Positions 1 to 11,838 of a stretch of DNA of 64,000 bases are shown in pieces (positions within the stretch are counted from its first letter, which is position 1; every line of letters begins with the position of its first letter). The stretch comes from Adenanthera pavonina. Its lineage: Eukaryota; Streptophyta; Magnoliopsida; Fabales; Fabaceae. The stretch is taken from NCBI GenBank assembly GCA_026686845.1, contig JAIVEN010000028.1:6711001-6775000 (forward strand), in the 5' to 3' direction. The notes under the pieces were generated by a model, which made no database searches, was not told the origin of the DNA, and saw nothing but the letters and a program-made list of their open reading frames with translations. The position numbers were made by a program, and so were the translations under genes.

Positions 1-1109
1 ATTATGAACCAATATTTGAATAAAAAGATTATACCAATATATTTTATATATATCATTCACATTTAAACTATAATCACAAAGGAATATATATTTTAATCTT
101 TAATAACTGGTTTTAGAAATAAATTTGAAATAATGTATTTATGAAATTAAAATTAAGATGGAAATATTGATAGTTAAATGAACATAAATTGCCATAAAAA
201 GAATTTGTATAAATCTCTAATTGTAATAAGCTAATTAAATTATAAACATATATTAGTTGGTATGGTGGGTTCCACTTTATTCCATTTCACCAGTATTATA
301 TAGCAACACATAATTTCGATATATCATCCCAGTGTATTTTGCTTTAGTATATATAATAGATAGATTGATAAATTGAACCTTTTTTGAATTATGCAAAAAA
401 GAATTGAAAAAATTAAAAAAAATGTGCACAAAGGTCAATGAAATATAGGGAGAAAAATTGAAAGAATTAAGAAAATTGAAATATGTTAAGAAAAATTGAA
501 AGATTTTGACTTACTATATCTTATATTGATATTAGTTTTTATTTAAAATTAAAATATATTTTTGGTATATAGAAATTTAGGGCCCATTTGATTTGCATTT
601 TTGAAACCAAATAATGATTTCTATCCATTATTTTTTTTATTTAAACAAGTTTGTAATGAACTTTTCTACTTTTATTTAAACTTTATTTTTATAAATTGTA
701 ATTCTTTTAAAAAATATTTTATAAAAAAAAATTCAAACGAGCACTCATTCTCCATTCATGCATGCCCAAGCTACCCTTTCATATGTAGAAGAAAATTTAA
801 TTTCAGAAGAACTTGTTCAAGTAGGCAATAAATATAAATCTTTTAAGACCAATAATTGTGGGGAAAAAATTCCCAACTCTATCTTAGCTCATACAGAACC
901 TTACTTAAAGTAAGATAATCTTGAAAGGATACAAAAAATAATGAAGTAAGTCATATTTTGATTTAACAAATATAATCATTCGATAATATCCATTATGTAA
1001 GAGCGTAAGCCTTGTTTGACAAAACAAAAAGGTGAAAAAATTATCAAAAAAAGATGAAAAAATTAAAAAAATAGAAAATTATACAATTTTTTGGTTAAAA
1101 AAAATATTC

Positions 1110-1745
1110 AACTTTACTTGTGCAGTATGTGAAGGTTTATGCTGAAAAAAGAAAGGTGTTATATTAATTACACTCATTTATGATTTTTTTGTTGCAAGAA
1201 GCCAAGAACTTGCAGAGTGGCAAAACTTAGGTCCCGATACAAATTATTAAAAAATTTTCTTTTAATAATATATGTAATCAATGGCGGACACACATTTAGA
1301 AAATTATACAATTTTTTTTGGTTAAAAAAATATTTAGCATTACCCATGCCGTATGTGAAGGTTTATGTTGAAAAAAGAAAGGTGTTATATCAATCACACT
1401 TATTTATGTTATTTTGGTTGTAAGAAGCCAAGAACTTGTTAAAGGGGCAAAACTTGGGTCCCGATTCAAATTATTAAAAAAAATTTCTTTTAATAATATA
1501 TGCAATCAATGCCGGACACACATTTAGAAAATTATATAATTCTTTTGGTTAAAAAAATATTCAGCTTCACCCGTGTCATATATAAAGGTTTATGTTAAAA
1601 AAAAGAAAAGTGTTATATCAATCACACTCATTTATGTTTTTTGATTGCAAGAAATTAAGAACTTGTTAGAGGGGTAAAACTTAGGTCCCAATACAAATTA
1701 TTAAAAAAATTTCTTTTAATAATATATATAATCAATCGCGTACAT
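1110..1745. repeat. Tandem array of a ~227-bp unit, nearly three copies
   Basis: The phrase CAAAACTTAGGTCCCGATAC and variants recur at about 1221, 1447 and 1676. Each is preceded by a GTATGTGAAGGTTTATG-type segment and followed by a TTTCTTTTAATAATATATG segment, giving a period of 226-228 bp. The equivalent array in copy B (about 56,925-57,325) has only two units, so copy number changed after the duplication. Confidence 0.8.
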
Positions 1746-1854
1746 ATGTTTCCATTGGGATGGGCTGTGGCCCCACCACCCCCTCCACCCCCTATAGATA
1801 CATACATGTATATATTACTTTACACACATTAATATACACTAAAACACAATAATA

Positions 1855-1892
1855 ATATATATATATATATATACACACACACAAACACACAT
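1855..1892. repeat. (AT)n/(AC)n microsatellite
   Basis: Run of alternating TA followed by alternating AC. A CA-only version is at the corresponding place in copy B (about 57,437-57,461). Confidence 0.8.
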
Positions 1893-2667
1893 TTGGCCCA
1901 TCTCCCAACACGCACATACACTCATACATAATAAATAAATAAATAATATATATATGTATATTATTAATATACTTAAAAACAAATAAAATATAAAATTTAT
2001 ATATAACTGTATTGAAATATAATTTTTTAAGTTATAAGAATGTTTTGAAAAATTAATTTTGATAAATACTAAAAATTAAATTAATAATATAAAATATATA
2101 TTATTTTTCAAAAATTTGACCCCTTATAATGGTTAGGTTGCTTCCACCCCATATGTAATATTGAATATATTATTTTTATCATTATTTGTTAACTATTATC
2201 ATTTTTATTGTCTCTATATGAAAATACATGACATATTTTATTTTTATTTTAGCCTTAAAAAGACATTTTATTTTCAAAATTATTTATTTTAATTTATTTT
2301 ATTTTATTCTATGCTGTATATAAACGAGTTATTAGTAGGTATAGTGTGATTGTGTTATAAAGTCTCTCTCTTTCCCATGAATTAGCTTTTGTGATTATAG
2401 AACGTAAATGACAAGGCACCTATTTTTTCTAGCAAGAAAATAATTTATTTTTTGAAAAATTATTTATTATAAATAATTTAATATTTCAACATTATTTTAC
2501 AAGATATAAGAATCTAAAATTTATGATAACATACAATTACCATTCAAGCCAAAAATAAAAAAGAATACAATTACTATCAATCACATTTGTAAATTATGTG
2601 ATTCTAGTCATAAGAACTTGTTCATGTGGTCGAGACTGACGACCTATTAATCAGGTTGTGTTACTGA

Positions 2668-3252
2668 GGGTCAGTTTGGATGTACTACTAAAACCAAGTT
2701 TTGACCCAAAACTTGGTTTAATTTATATATCATGATGTTTGGCAAAATTTTCAGTTTCCGTTGCAGAATGATTTTTCAAGTAAAACGTGGTTTACATAGA
2801 AGCAGCTTCGGACCTGCTTTTCCGTTCTCCTTCTCCTTTCCTATCTGTATTTATTTTAAAGTCAGATAAAAATATATAAATAAAAATAAAATAAAAAATA
2901 AAAAAATTAAGAAAATAAAATTTTCATAAAATTTTTCCTATTTATTAACCAAAATTTCCCTTCAAAATTTTAATTTTTATAAATCATGACCTGCAAGAAA
3001 ATATTATATCAGATATATTATGTTCTCAATTAAATAAATATAGATTAAATTTTAATCTAAATAAATTAAATTAACCATGAGATAGAGTTTAAACTCAATT
3101 TAGAGAAAAATTATGAGTTTTGTCAAAATCAATTTTCAAATAAATCATCTAAACATAAACACGTTAGTCCAAAACCAATTTTTATCATAACTACGTTACA
3201 AAACCAATTTTACCAAAACTCATTTTTAACTAACTGAAATCCAAACGGGCCC
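2668..3252. mobile_element. ~585-bp MITE with TIR GGG(T/C)C(A/C)GTTTGGAT
   Basis: Copy B reads TTACTGAGTATTTCCC without interruption at about 58,190. Here the same sequence is split by ~585 bp that begins GGGTCAGTTTGGAT and ends ATCCAAACGGGCCC. The ends are imperfect inverted repeats (two mismatches in 14). The target duplication is either TGA (3 bp, PIF/Harbinger Tourist-like) or CTGAG (5 bp, which shifts each end by one base); the sequence cannot separate the two. The interior is AT-rich with no coding frame. Confidence 0.82.
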
Positions 3253-3253
3253 T

Positions 3254-3822
3254 GAGTATTTCCCATGACTTGATTATGAGATTTTGGCATCATAAATGAC
3301 ACTCAATTCATTTATTTATTTTACGGTGACGAAAATTCATTTATTTTTTAAAAATATTTGAGAAGTATAAAACAAAATTTTTTATTTTAAATAATCTTAA
3401 AATTTTAAAATTATTTTGAATGAACATAGGGAATCTAAAATTTCTGGTACGATGGCACAAATTTGTTTTATAAATTTCTACTCGTAGAATGATGTGTAAT
3501 GATGGACAGACAAAGTATAGAGCGTAAGTTGACAGAAAAACAGTATAGAGCGAAATGACTAATAACTGAAAGAATGATCAAATACTTCAAATATTAGATT
3601 TTTGTATTCTTTAAAATGATCTTACAATATAAAATCTTTGAAAAGAAATAATTTTGTTCCCTGTCTTTCGGTACTAATTTTCTTTACTAGTCTCCTTCTT
3701 TTTTCTCTTTCAATAGTTGGGTAGGCTTCTCGATCCATCCTCCCTTCATCGAAAAGAAAATTATTTCTGCACATCATCTTTTTGCTCTATAATTTAACAT
3801 GTTCCAAACTAAATTCATTAAA
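3254..3822. repeat. 569-bp tract identical to 58,195-58,763
   Basis: Line-by-line comparison with copy B shows no difference over this stretch. The DNA on both sides differs by several percent and by indels. It has no coding frame. See the finding on possible gene conversion. Confidence 0.85.
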
Positions 3823-5240
3823 ATTTTAAAATAAATTCTAAAAATTATTCCTAAATTTTACTATTATTATAATTTTTTATTAAATTTTAAAATATATCCT
3901 AAATATGTAAAATGCATATATATATATATATATATATCCATCGAGATGAATGTAAGGCAGAGTTGGCCCTTCAGAGACAATAAATCATCTTGAGAAGTCA
4001 ATCAGTATAAATTAAATCTTCCAAGATAAGAAATCTGTGAAAAACTTTTAAATCATATAATAAAAAAAAAGAAGTCAAAATAGAGAAAATGAAGTTCATA
4101 TATATAATTTAACACATTGTTCCACTCTCCATTCAAATTAGAGAACCAAAACTTGTAGGCAATAATGCATTAACATATAAGATCTCTATTCAATTTCATG
4201 TACGCTCCTTCTTTTCATTACCTAATTGGTTCTTTGAACAAATTTTTTTCTGTACATAATTAATTGGCATTTTGTTAGTTTTCTACTTATTAATGTGGAG
4301 GCTAAAGATTCCCAACTCTATCTTAACTCATTTAAAGTTTAAACTGTAGTTTATAATTACTCACTAAAAATATATATAGTTCTTTTTTCAATTTTTGAAG
4401 CATATCTTTTGTAGAAATGTGCATTTTAATTTAACAACTATACAATTTCCATCATTTAGGGAGACTTGAGACCTATTGGACGAAAAAAGTTTAAAAAAAA
4501 TAAATTCATAAAAAATATGTTAAAATAGTTATAAATTTTTTGGAGAAAATTATATAATTATAAAATTTTTCCATGCCTTATGAGAAGGATCATGTTGAAA
4601 AGAAAGATGTTGTCATCAATGAGAGACACTATCGCTCATATATTTCTCATCATAAAGAACTCGTAGAGGTGTCTTCACGTGGTCCTGTTACAAAGCCTTT
4701 TTGATGACTTGAGTTTATAATTGAGGCAGCGTAAATGACACTTAATCTTTTTTTCTAAATAAAATATAATTGGAAATTTCAAAACAAAATTATTTATCAT
4801 AAATGACTTTATTATTTTCAAAATACATTTTTAGTGATTTATTTCACAATCTAAAATTTTAAGTATGATGACAAATTTTTTTAATATATTTTTGTTAACT
4901 CCCGTATGTTCACATGTGTTTATCAATACATTTAGTCCATTGATAAAATACGGGAAAATGCGTAATATCATTGGCAATTAATAATCAGTTAAGTAGGAAT
5001 TATACTGGTTAATGGTTACAGCTTAGTGTGGTTAGGTGAGATTTTCTTTTATTCTTTAATATGCTTGAGAAGAAGCCATGGTTTTAAATTTAGTTGATTA
5101 TTTTGTTTTTTTTACACTTAAATTAAAACAAGTCAATGGTTATATTATAAAGTAAATGCCAATAAACCTTGGCTCAATTACATGTTTTAATAATAGTCTT
5201 TGGGGGCTAAAAGATGTAACGTCTTTAATTTGAGCCAATT
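3823..5240. repeat. Segmental duplication copy A, right part
   Basis: Diverged homologue of about 58,764-60,960, and more distantly of 14,000-15,710 and 61,400-62,945. Shared landmarks are AATTTAACACATTGTTCCAC, TTGAGACCTATTGGAC, CATTTAGTCCATTGATAAAA and GTGTGGTTAGGTGAGATTTT. It contains an (AT)n run near 3915-3937. No coding capacity seen. Confidence 0.75.
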
Positions 5241-6586
5241 AGCGAAAAAGAAAAGGATAAATTTAGTTTTCATCTCATAATTGTTAGTACTACAATTGAT
5301 AATATAGTTCAATTTATCTGAAAAATTAGTTTATTCTACTTAAAAAAAATTCTAAGGATAAATTTATCCAACCATTTTTTTTTCTCTATCAATCATATAG
5401 GTTCTTATAAGGGATTAAAAAAAATTAGGGGTTCTTTTTAAAAAAATATTTTTCTTATGGTTCTAATATGTCTTTTTCCTTTATGCAAAATCACAATTTG
5501 GTTGGGAGCGGATCCAGCCTTATCAGGAGATTTGTTGTCCATTGCAGTTGATGCCATCTATTCCATTCCTTGAATCAACGCCTTTCATGAAGCCACGTCC
5601 AGCCGGTTGGACAGTATCCCACACTAATCCTAGTCGTTCACTCGCTGGGTGCGGGATTTTGCCAAGTGGCAGACAATATATTGCACCGTTAAACCTTGTC
5701 CTATTTATTCAGGATCATATCTCATTTCTTCACCCCATGAAAGGAAATCCTCTGTTTCACATGAGAGAATGTGTTTTCCCATACCCGTTTTATTTACCAA
5801 ACCAAACACGTCTTTTGTCTCATTCTCATTGCTAAATATTTCATTCTATCCAATCATGTATGTCATAAATATAAAGTAAAACTGCTTGTCCAATTAATTA
5901 TGTTTTCATTTCTTAACCACTTGGATTTGATTCTTTTTCAGACTATAGTTTGACATTACAAATAATTAAATTAATTAATGCATTATGTTAATCAATCGCT
6001 CAGATCAGTGTTCAATATAAATGATAAATTCATGAAGAAGTATTCATAAAAGAGAGGGAGGGGGGGGGTTTGGAGCAAAGTTCCCTGTTTTTGGCTTTAA
6101 CATGAAAGACAGTAGAAGGATGTCACAAAAAAATGGACATGTCTTTACCAATAAAGTTTTAGTATAATTGGTAAATAGTTGGATCATTAAGTATGTTGCC
6201 TTAAGTTCAATCTATGGTCTTGTATATAACAAAGACTCTGTTGAGAGAGGAAAAATCCAATTTGGTGATCTTTATACCTCTCGAAAAGATTAATTTTCGG
6301 CTGTCAGTTGAAGGGATACCATTGATGTTAAAAAAAGTACATTTATTTATCATATTTAATTTGTCACATGTTCAAATTTCAATTATGAATAGATATTCAA
6401 TGGCCACTAATTGACAGCAATTTATTAACAAAACTGAAGTTCCGAAAAATTAAAAAAAAAATAAAATAAAGTTGGTGTAAGAGGATAGGGGCAGATAAAA
6501 TAAATTCTGAACATAATGTGGTCTTCGTCTTGACCAATAATACTTATTTGCCACAAGCATGCATCGTGCTTGAGAAGATCTCGTCA
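5241..6586. other. Intergenic stretch, no gene recognised
   Basis: Mostly AT-rich. The part at about 5500-5800 is less AT-rich and has open frames (for example 5542-5835), but the predicted peptide shows no domain I recognise. It may be former promoter or 5' flank of the HIPP fragment that follows. A run of nine G lies near 6061-6069. Confidence 0.4.
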
Positions 6587-7092
6587 ATGGGGTTTCTTGA
6601 CCATCTTCCTCAATGCTTTACTTGTTCTTCTCCACAGGATAAACGCATGCCCTTGCAGGTTCATTTTTCACCATTCTTTCACCACTCCTATCTATCTTCT
6701 TTACATTATTATTATAATTCTGGAAACTTATATCCAAACATTCAAACTCTATAAATTTTAGATTAAGAGATCTTAAACATAGTTACTGGTAACTTTTAGA
6801 GAACTTATTACTAAGTTTTCAGAAAATTAATATGAATATTAGGCAGAATTATACTTTTAATAAAATTTAGTAGCAAATCATCTACAATGTAATCAAAATA
6901 TACACACACATACACCCTCTTACTCATGAGGTTTACAATACAGTAGTAACAAATGAATGAAACTAATTATAAATAATTTGTGTTGTTTGTTGATGATGAG
7001 GATATTAGAAAGTAAATCTGAGGGTGAGAATGGACTGTGAAGGTTGTGTCAAGAAAGTTAGAAAAGCTGTGGAAGGCTGGGAATGTTTCGAT
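6587..7092 (+). pseudogene. Truncated HIPP (heavy-metal-associated isoprenylated plant protein) fragment, two exons
   Basis: Exon 1 (6587-6658) starts with ATG and encodes 24 residues, MGFLDHLPQCFTC followed by SSPQDKRMPLQ. This is the typical amino end of the HIPP26-type family. It ends at a CAG|GT donor (6659-6660). After a ~350-bp intron, an AG acceptor (7007-7008) opens exon 2, which reads KVNLRVRMDCEGCVKKVRKAVEG up to about 7080. MDCEGC is the metal-binding core (MxCxxC) of the HMA domain. Homology then stops: the rest of the HMA fold, the proline-rich linker and the C-terminal CaaX box are missing. Family members act as metallochaperones or stress-response adaptors at membranes or in the nucleus; this copy cannot make a full protein. 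No second half is seen in the window. Confidence 0.78.
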
Positions 7093-8727
7093 TCAACAAA
7101 ACTCTCTTCATTCTCTTTCTTCTTCCATATAAATGGATCTGTTTGGTAACATGAGTTTCTTTGTTCATACTTTTAACTATCATTACTAGTCTGGATTAGA
7201 TCAGTGAAACATTTAACTTAATATGTTAGTTGATTCAAAATGAAGGAACTTAATTTATCTAACAGCTGTATAGTCAGAGGCGGACCTACATTGAGTCCTA
7301 AGGGATCAAACTGCCACCACTCAGATTCAAAAAATTACATATATGTATGCACCGAAATTTGTAGTATGTCCCCACTCATGGCATGATTTTGACCCCACTA
7401 AAAATGGATCCAAATTAATTACCCAAATTAAATCAATTTTCAGTCGATATTTAAAATAGAATACATAGCCCAATTCTACTGGAAAGAGAAACCCACAATG
7501 TGTTTCTCTATCCCGGTCCTCTCCAAGTCCGACCCAATTACTAAAAATAACCATAAACAAAATTGAAAGAAATTGAAGAATATAATAGAGTTAAAATCTT
7601 ATATAGTTATCACAAACATAATAAAAATAGAAACTAGACTAATAGAATAACAAATGAGATTGTATAAATTAGCTTTGAGAGATTAAGACTAAAAAGTGGA
7701 GTCTTGAATTTCTAATTGCTTAATAATTACAAAATTATTTTTTGCTATCATTTATTTATTTTTTATGTTATAAAAATTATTTTTATTTTTAGTTATTTAT
7801 TTGTTAATATTTTTATTCATTTACTTGTGATCTGGTAGAATTATAAAACAACTTGTTCTTTTCATTTAGTTATTTATTTATTTTACTTAATTTATTTATC
7901 TACTTTTTATTTTTTGGGGATCAATTTAATCATAGACATTTTATATTCATTTTTATATAAATATATATAAACATTTTAATTTTATATTATTTTAGCATAG
8001 CAATAATATCTATTGTGATTTAATTATTTTTTAAAAAAATGTAGGTCTTTAGCCCGCCAATATGTATAGTATATTACATGAGATACTCATTGAATCAAGC
8101 ACATCTCTTAGCCCAATAAGCTAAACCACCAGATTTTGGAACTATTTTTGCCCAGAGAGGATCGAAATCTACACACAGAAATTTAGATAAATAAATGAAA
8201 GAGTGAAAAATATATCATTTATAGATCTTTCTATGCTAGATAAGTCAAATTACTTAATCAACTTGATAAATAGAGCCGAAAATATGGGTTATAACCTGCG
8301 AGTTGGCCTGTTTAACTAATGAAAAGGTGTGGGTTGAGTTGCAAAATATGCAATTCATTTAAAACAGGACAAAATCAATCCGAACCCTATAACCCATGAG
8401 GTTATACATGTTGGCATGGGTTATATAGGTTGGCCTTTTTTTTGTTTTTAGTTTTTTACAAATTTTAGTATGTGCCAATTAAAGAAAAGAAAATTTGAAG
8501 CAAGTACAAAATTTAAAAAATGACGCTTTTATGACTTGTAAGAACACATAAAAAAAATTGGATAAATATTGACATAAAATAACCAACAGGAGTGTAATCA
8601 AATTAAGAATAAATGAGAAATTGAAAGATCTCTTATTATAGTTAACAATAACAAATTTTTCATTAAATTGTTAACTCATAAAAACTTATATTATTATATA
8701 TTTGGTTCATCGTACATTTGTTAACAT
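7093..8727. other. AT-rich intergenic DNA with an unclassified repeat relic
   Basis: A GAGGCGGACCTACATTG motif at about 7277 begins a stretch rich in ACCCCACT/GACCC phrases. Such openings are common in old non-autonomous plant elements, and a similar GGGGCGGAACCAGG motif occurs near 63,737. I could not define ends or a target duplication. Around 8280-8450 are GGGTTATAACC/GGTTGGCC phrases of another degenerate repeat. No gene is supported. Confidence 0.4.
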
Positions 8728-9723
8728 ATGTTTATAGGAAATAATTTTTTTATCACACATGCTTACTGGTCTCAAATTTTCTTATTCCCACACAAGGTTG
8801 TAAAGAGAGTAGAGAAAATTTGTTGCAAATTCCTATGGGAACAAAAAGAAAACGGAAAAGCAAATGTGCTTGTTTCCTGTCAACAAAGTTGTTATCCAAA
8901 AAACTATGGCGGCCTAAACTTTAAAGACTGTAAATTCTGGAATCAAGCTGCCATCGCTAAACTGCTATGGGCTCTTAAAAACAAAGAGGATACATTATGG
9001 GTGAAATTGGTGAACGGAGTGTACTTAAAAGGGAGAACTCTATGGTCCTATGTTGTTTCTTCTTATATGAGTTGGTATTTGAGAAAACTGATGAACCTGA
9101 GGAGCAAAGTTGGGCGAGGCTTCCAAAATGGTAAATGGACTACAACACCAGATGGAGTATATACAATAACCACAAGATATAAATGGCTACAAGGTAAGGG
9201 CTCAAGGTTCGTTCAAGCATCCTTTGTTTGGGGTAAGTATAATATACCTAAGTATTCATTCATTATGTGGTTGATTACTAAGAACATGTTGCTTACAAAA
9301 GATAGACTAGTGTCCTTTGGCTATCACATTAAATCTACCACATGTGTGCTGAGTAATTCTGAAAGTGAGACTGTGAACCATTTATTCTTTAATTGTGAAT
9401 GGTCGAGAGAGTTGCTTAAAAGGGCTATGAAATGGATTGATGCAACATTCTTATATAGGAGAGTTAGAAGTTGGGAACAGGTGGTGATGCATTCTTTTAA
9501 ACATAATAAGGTTAGGAAAAATTTTCTATATATGGTTGTAGCTATTGTGGCATATCATACTTGGAGAGAGAGAAACTCAAGAGTGTTTCAAAATGCCCAA
9601 TCCTCTCCAATGCAAAACATGCTCAAGATTAAAGGTGAAACTTGTGTAAGAGTGAAGTCAAACCTTTTAAAGAAGATCAGAGCAACTGAAATAGATTACT
9701 TAAAAATTTGTAATATTGTGTAG
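8728..9723 (+). mobile_element. LINE-type retrotransposon 3' fragment (zf-RVT region)
   Basis: A 331-residue open frame matches the C-terminal part of plant non-LTR retrotransposon polyproteins downstream of reverse transcriptase. It has the C-terminal phrase GGLNFKDCKFWNQAAIAKLLW near residues 60-80. It then has the zf-RVT domain (about residues 150-235), recognisable by the WGKYNIPKYSFIMWL-like segment and the CVLSNSESETVNHLFFNC zinc motif. The family usually has a second Cys where this copy has Ser (CVLS). A WRERNSRVFQ segment typical of the end of these proteins lies near residues 277-286. The endonuclease and reverse transcriptase are absent, so this is a 5'-truncated, immobile copy. A tail and target duplication could not be delimited. 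Confidence 0.8.
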
Positions 9724-11574
9724 GATCCCCATTGTTATTTAATTGATTTCGATGTAATTGGTTATATTACTCACAATAGAGATTTGGGGTGGATGGATAG
9801 GAACCCTTCCTAGAAGGTGGTCTGACTATCTAATCCTCTCTATCTGTGTGATGAAAAATATTTGGTTTATGGTATGAATTTGAAAGATTCACCAAAAAAT
9901 AATTTTTTATCTAATTTTCAAAATTCTATATTGATTTATGTTAAAAAAATTAAAAAAACAAAACATATACTAATGGGTTAGGTTGGGAAAATTCCAATCC
10001 GTCAAGAAAATAGACTGATCCCAATTCAACTTCCATACAACCTGTGATGGACCAACTCGTTCGGGTCGGGTTGTCCCATTTTCTGGGTCGGGTTGTCCCA
10101 TTTTCCCACCTACTGATAAACATAAAAGCCTCATGTAGCTGGTGGTAAAAAAAAAAAAAAGGTCATGTAGCTGGCTTCTTATTTTGTGCGCAAGGAATAA
10201 CGTAAGTTGTTTATACCACTCAAAGCAGGTTGACTTTTGACACTTTCTTTTAATATTAACATTAATATTAATTAGGTTAGCTCCTTGCTTGGAGTTAAAT
10301 ATTGAGTCAGACTTTTAATGATTACAACTTGTTATAAATATTATATTTGATATTGACATTGATAAATTGAAATTAATTAATATTAATTATTGATTGATGA
10401 TTGGTGATATCGATTTTACTGTTCAATCATGCATGCTTAATTTCTTTTAAATACAAATAATAATTTTTTATTTGAAAAGATAATATTATGTATCGAAGGT
10501 ACGTGTGTATATATATAAGTCACTATGGAAATAATAGGAATTATATATATATATATATATGGGTGTGTGTGTAAAATGAATAAATTCAAGTGCCCATTAT
10601 GTAAGATTCTTGAACCCTGTTTGGCTTAAAAAGTCTAAAAAAATAATGATAAAAAATTCAAAAGCGAATATGTTTGGAAAATTACATATCCAAAATTTTT
10701 GAAAACAAACCAGCCTTATCCATGCCGTAAGAGAAAGTTTATGTTGAGGAAGGGGGAAAAATGAAAGGTGTTATCATCAATCACAGTCATCCTTTTGGCA
10801 AAAATAAAAAAAGGGGGGAAAAGGCTCATCCATCTTTCTGGTTGCCAGAACTTGCTTAGAAGGGCAAAAACTAGGCCCTTATATAAATTTTTTAAAAAGT
10901 TTTTTTTTCTAGTAACATAAAGGGCATTTTTTTTACAAAATTATTCATTTTTAATTTTATTTTATTCTGTACATTAATTAAAGGAGTCATTGGTGTAATG
11001 TGGTTGTGTTATGAAGCCTTTTGGATTTTATGAGCATGGGGTGCTTATCTCTACTCTATATATGTATATAATGTTTGAACTCCTATATATATATATATAT
11101 ATATATTATGACCATCTTACTACTGCCAGATTTGTGTGCTAGCCAGCTGGTAGAATTGGGACGATTTTTTGTTCACCTCTGAAACAGTTGCTCACTTGGT
11201 TTTGCATCGTAGAGTGGCGACTTCATTACAGAAAGGTTTATTTGGTATGCTTGGTGGATTTGGGTATTATATGAAAGTTTAAAACAATTTCTTAAAATCA
11301 CGGTTAGAGTTTTACATTGTTTGGCAGCCACTTCGATCATTTCAAGTTTCATTTCTATATATAAATAAAAAGAAAGGAATATAGTAGTGCTGCCTTATTT
11401 TAGTGACGTACGACAATAGCTAATCTATGTATATAAATGATATATTAATTGTTGAATATAATTATAGTCGCTGCACAGTTCTGCCCTCTGGGGTGGTAGT
11501 TTCGAGCATTAATAATAGTTGTTCACTCCACGTGTCAAAAAATAGACATACATACATATATATATATATATATA
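9724..11574. other. Intergenic, degenerate repeats
   Basis: Contains a two-copy 23-bp tandem (GGGTCGGGTTGTCCCATTTT, about 10,065-10,110). It also has a poly(A) stretch flanked by TCATGTAGCTGG direct repeats (about 10,131-10,172), which may be a small retroposon tail or slippage. A dispersed repeat core lies near 10,720-10,880, and AT microsatellites near 10,540-10,560 and 11,085-11,106. No gene recognised. Confidence 0.5.
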
Positions 11575-11838
11575 CTATCTCATATTCATATTATAAAACA
11601 TTTTATATGATAAGATTTTGATTCAAAATATGAGATATTGAATATTTTTTTTTTCATTTTACTTATATTTAATGCTTCCTCTCTCCTAATTTATAATCTT
11701 ATAAGGATAATAGAAAAAATATTTAATGAGGGTAAAATAGGAAATATGATACTTTTTATACTAATTTCAGTTAAAAAATAATTTCTTTAATATGCGTGTA
11801 ATTGGTATAAAATATCTCATAATATGAACTAGAGGGAC
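11575..11838. mobile_element. 264-bp MLE-derived MITE
   Basis: Flanked by TA on both sides (11,573-11,574 and 11,839-11,840). The left end, CTATCTCATATTCATATTAT, is a mutated version of the left end of the MLE at 20,169. The right end (TTAATATGCGTG, then a run ending TAATATGAACTAGAGGGAC) matches the inverse of the same MLE end, including subterminal sequence. The internal ~160 bp has no coding frame. This fits a non-autonomous deletion derivative of the same MLE family, now degenerate. Confidence 0.72.

Larger units (their letters stand above)
1..2664. repeat. Segmental duplication copy A, left part
   Basis: Non-coding AT-rich block that can be aligned by eye to about 55,927-58,194, in the same orientation. 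Landmarks occur in the same order in both: the opening ATTATGAACCAATATTTG, a 227-bp tandem array, an AC/AT microsatellite, and the sequence TCAGGTTGTGTTACTGAG. Differences are frequent (small indels and several percent substitutions). The block is cut by the window edge. Short reading frames here (601-831, 1217-1423) lie in low-complexity repeat DNA and are not considered genes. Confidence 0.8.

Noticed and set aside
5542..5835. Possible 97-residue gene
   Set aside because: No recognisable domain, no homologous start context, and overlapping frames in the same stretch are equally open. Probably promoter or relic DNA.
6160..6420. tRNA-like or other structured RNA
   Set aside because: No cloverleaf or A/B-box arrangement seen here or elsewhere in the window.
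10131..10172. SINE or processed-gene tail (poly(A) with 12-bp direct repeats)
   Set aside because: The repeats directly abut a short A run with no body between them. Slippage or a small duplication explains it equally well.
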